In this document: in pieces, positions 63,619 to 64,000 of the stretch
How positions within the stretch are numbered: the first letter of the stretch is position 1
How the letters are laid out: every line of letters starts with the position of its first letter
Source of the DNA: Skeletonema tropicum
Lineage: Eukaryota; Bacillariophyta; Thalassiosirophyceae; Thalassiosirales; Thalassiosiraceae
NCBI GenBank assembly: GCA_037178625.1
Contig: CM074130.1
Span: 3,410,001 to 3,474,000, forward strand
Direction: 5' to 3'
Length of the DNA: 64,000 nt
Notes under the pieces: model-generated
Told to the model about the DNA's origin: nothing
Database searches by the model: none
The model's input: only the letters and a program-made list of their open reading frames with translations
Translations under genes and position numbers: made by a program

Positions 63619-63693
63619 GTAGTAAGTTACCTGACCGCTTCAAATAAAAAATTTACATTTACTACTTGGAGTCTCTACAGCTACAGAATTCAT

Positions 63694-64000
63694 CTAGTGA
63701 TCAACTTTCTTGTGTCTGCCTGTGTGATGATGCGCTTTTGACAACCTTGCAAACCATGCAAGTAATAAAATTGCACAAATTAGTAAGCCACCTACTTTCC
63801 AGACGGATGGAAGAGATTCCTTCGGTTCACTTTCGTTGCTTGGTATTTTGATGTAGCTCGGATTGCCAGCCCAGTACATGGAGTGTAAATGGTTGAATAT
63901 CTCATCTTCTTCCCAGCTCTTATCTTCTCTCCAGCAATTTGGACAAATGTAGAGAGATGGCCATCTAGCTTGCTGTGATTCCCATTGACTCGGCTTTGGC
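63694..64000 (-). CDS. Sulfhydryl oxidase (QSOX/Erv type) C-terminal end, 5' part outside window
   Basis: The frame is open to the right edge and the last ~101 residues are seen. Reading inward: PKPSQWESQQARWPS, ICPNCW with a CxxC, SWEEDEIFNHLHSMYW, then a single membrane span (VGGLLICAILLLAWFARLS) and a His/Lys tail. The CPxC followed by W-x-E-D-x-(I/V)-x-x-(F/H)-L-x-x-x-Y is the closing pattern of the Erv domain in quiescin sulfhydryl oxidases, which oxidise protein thiols to disulfides in the secretory pathway; the terminal span is also typical. It converges on the DoxX gene with 75 bp between. Confidence 0.75.
   Translation of the reverse strand, partial: PKPSQWESQQARWPSLYICPNCWREDKSWEEDEIFNHLHSMYWAGNPSYIKIPSNESEPKESLPSVWKVGGLLICAILLLAWFARLSKAHHHTGRHKKVDH

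Noticed and set aside
1..64000. tRNA, rRNA or other RNA genes
   Set aside because: I looked for T-loop words (ggttcgaa type) with matching arms and found none outside coding sequence; a covariance-model scan would be decisive.

Overview
This is nuclear DNA of a photosynthetic stramenopile, most likely a centric diatom related to Thalassiosira. Several proteins (positions 6016, 37783, 38515, 39597, 49455, 62830) begin with a signal peptide whose end carries the Phe-containing 'ASAFAP'-type motif that diatoms use to send proteins into the four-membrane plastid. Other genes are plainly eukaryotic: proteasome Rpt2, Prp22, an ADP/ATP carrier, membralin, and IFT81, a flagellar gene that fits a centric diatom with flagellate sperm. 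Genes are dense, mostly intronless or with one to two short GT-AG introns (about 80-160 bp). Convergent neighbours often lie less than 100 bp apart.

Layout. 1-1315: edge of a transposon-like or repetitive unknown gene (minus), possibly frameshifted. 1.8-7.3 kb: dynamin-like GTPase (FZL type), a coiled-coil protein and a Met-rich plastid protein with an internal duplication. 7.3-15.9 kb: one 2861-residue Uso1/p115-like golgin with two families of internal repeats. 16.8-18.5 kb: ADP/ATP carrier and a small acidic protein with one intron. 18.73-19.39 kb: a 640-bp hAT transposon remnant with terminal inverted repeats and an 8-bp target duplication. 19.6-28.2 kb: Bmt2-type rRNA methyltransferase, DEAD-box helicase, IFT81, a small membrane protein, a LAMTOR2-like Ragulator subunit and proteasome Rpt2. 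28.5-30.2 kb: MFS transporter. 30.38-30.83 kb: a long foldback made of 11-bp repeats, followed by spaced direct repeats. 31.0-37.5 kb: Prp22 helicase, a mitochondrial single-span membrane protein and a DnaJ that has lost the zinc finger. 37.8-40.3 kb: thylakoid FKBP, a plastid membrane protein and an NFU scaffold. 40.5-49.4 kb: a large Q/N/S-rich unknown, a Whirly-family protein and a trehalose synthase/phosphatase-like protein that seems catalytically degenerate in both halves. 49.5-64 kb: plastid GNAT-like protein, membralin, an armadillo protein, a cold-shock protein, a GPR107-type seven-span protein, a chromatin-like basic/acidic protein, a DoxX-like plastid protein and the 3' end of a sulfhydryl oxidase.

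There is no operon logic. The genes are housekeeping functions in eukaryotic order, covering RNA processing, organelle maintenance, secretory traffic and proteostasis. The accessory signal is in the two mobile or repeat islands (18.7-19.4 and 30.4-30.8 kb), the left edge, and the family members with unusual sequence changes. Splice sites were placed by reading GT-AG borders that keep both frame and family similarity. All family assignments come from recognising motifs by eye; no search was run.
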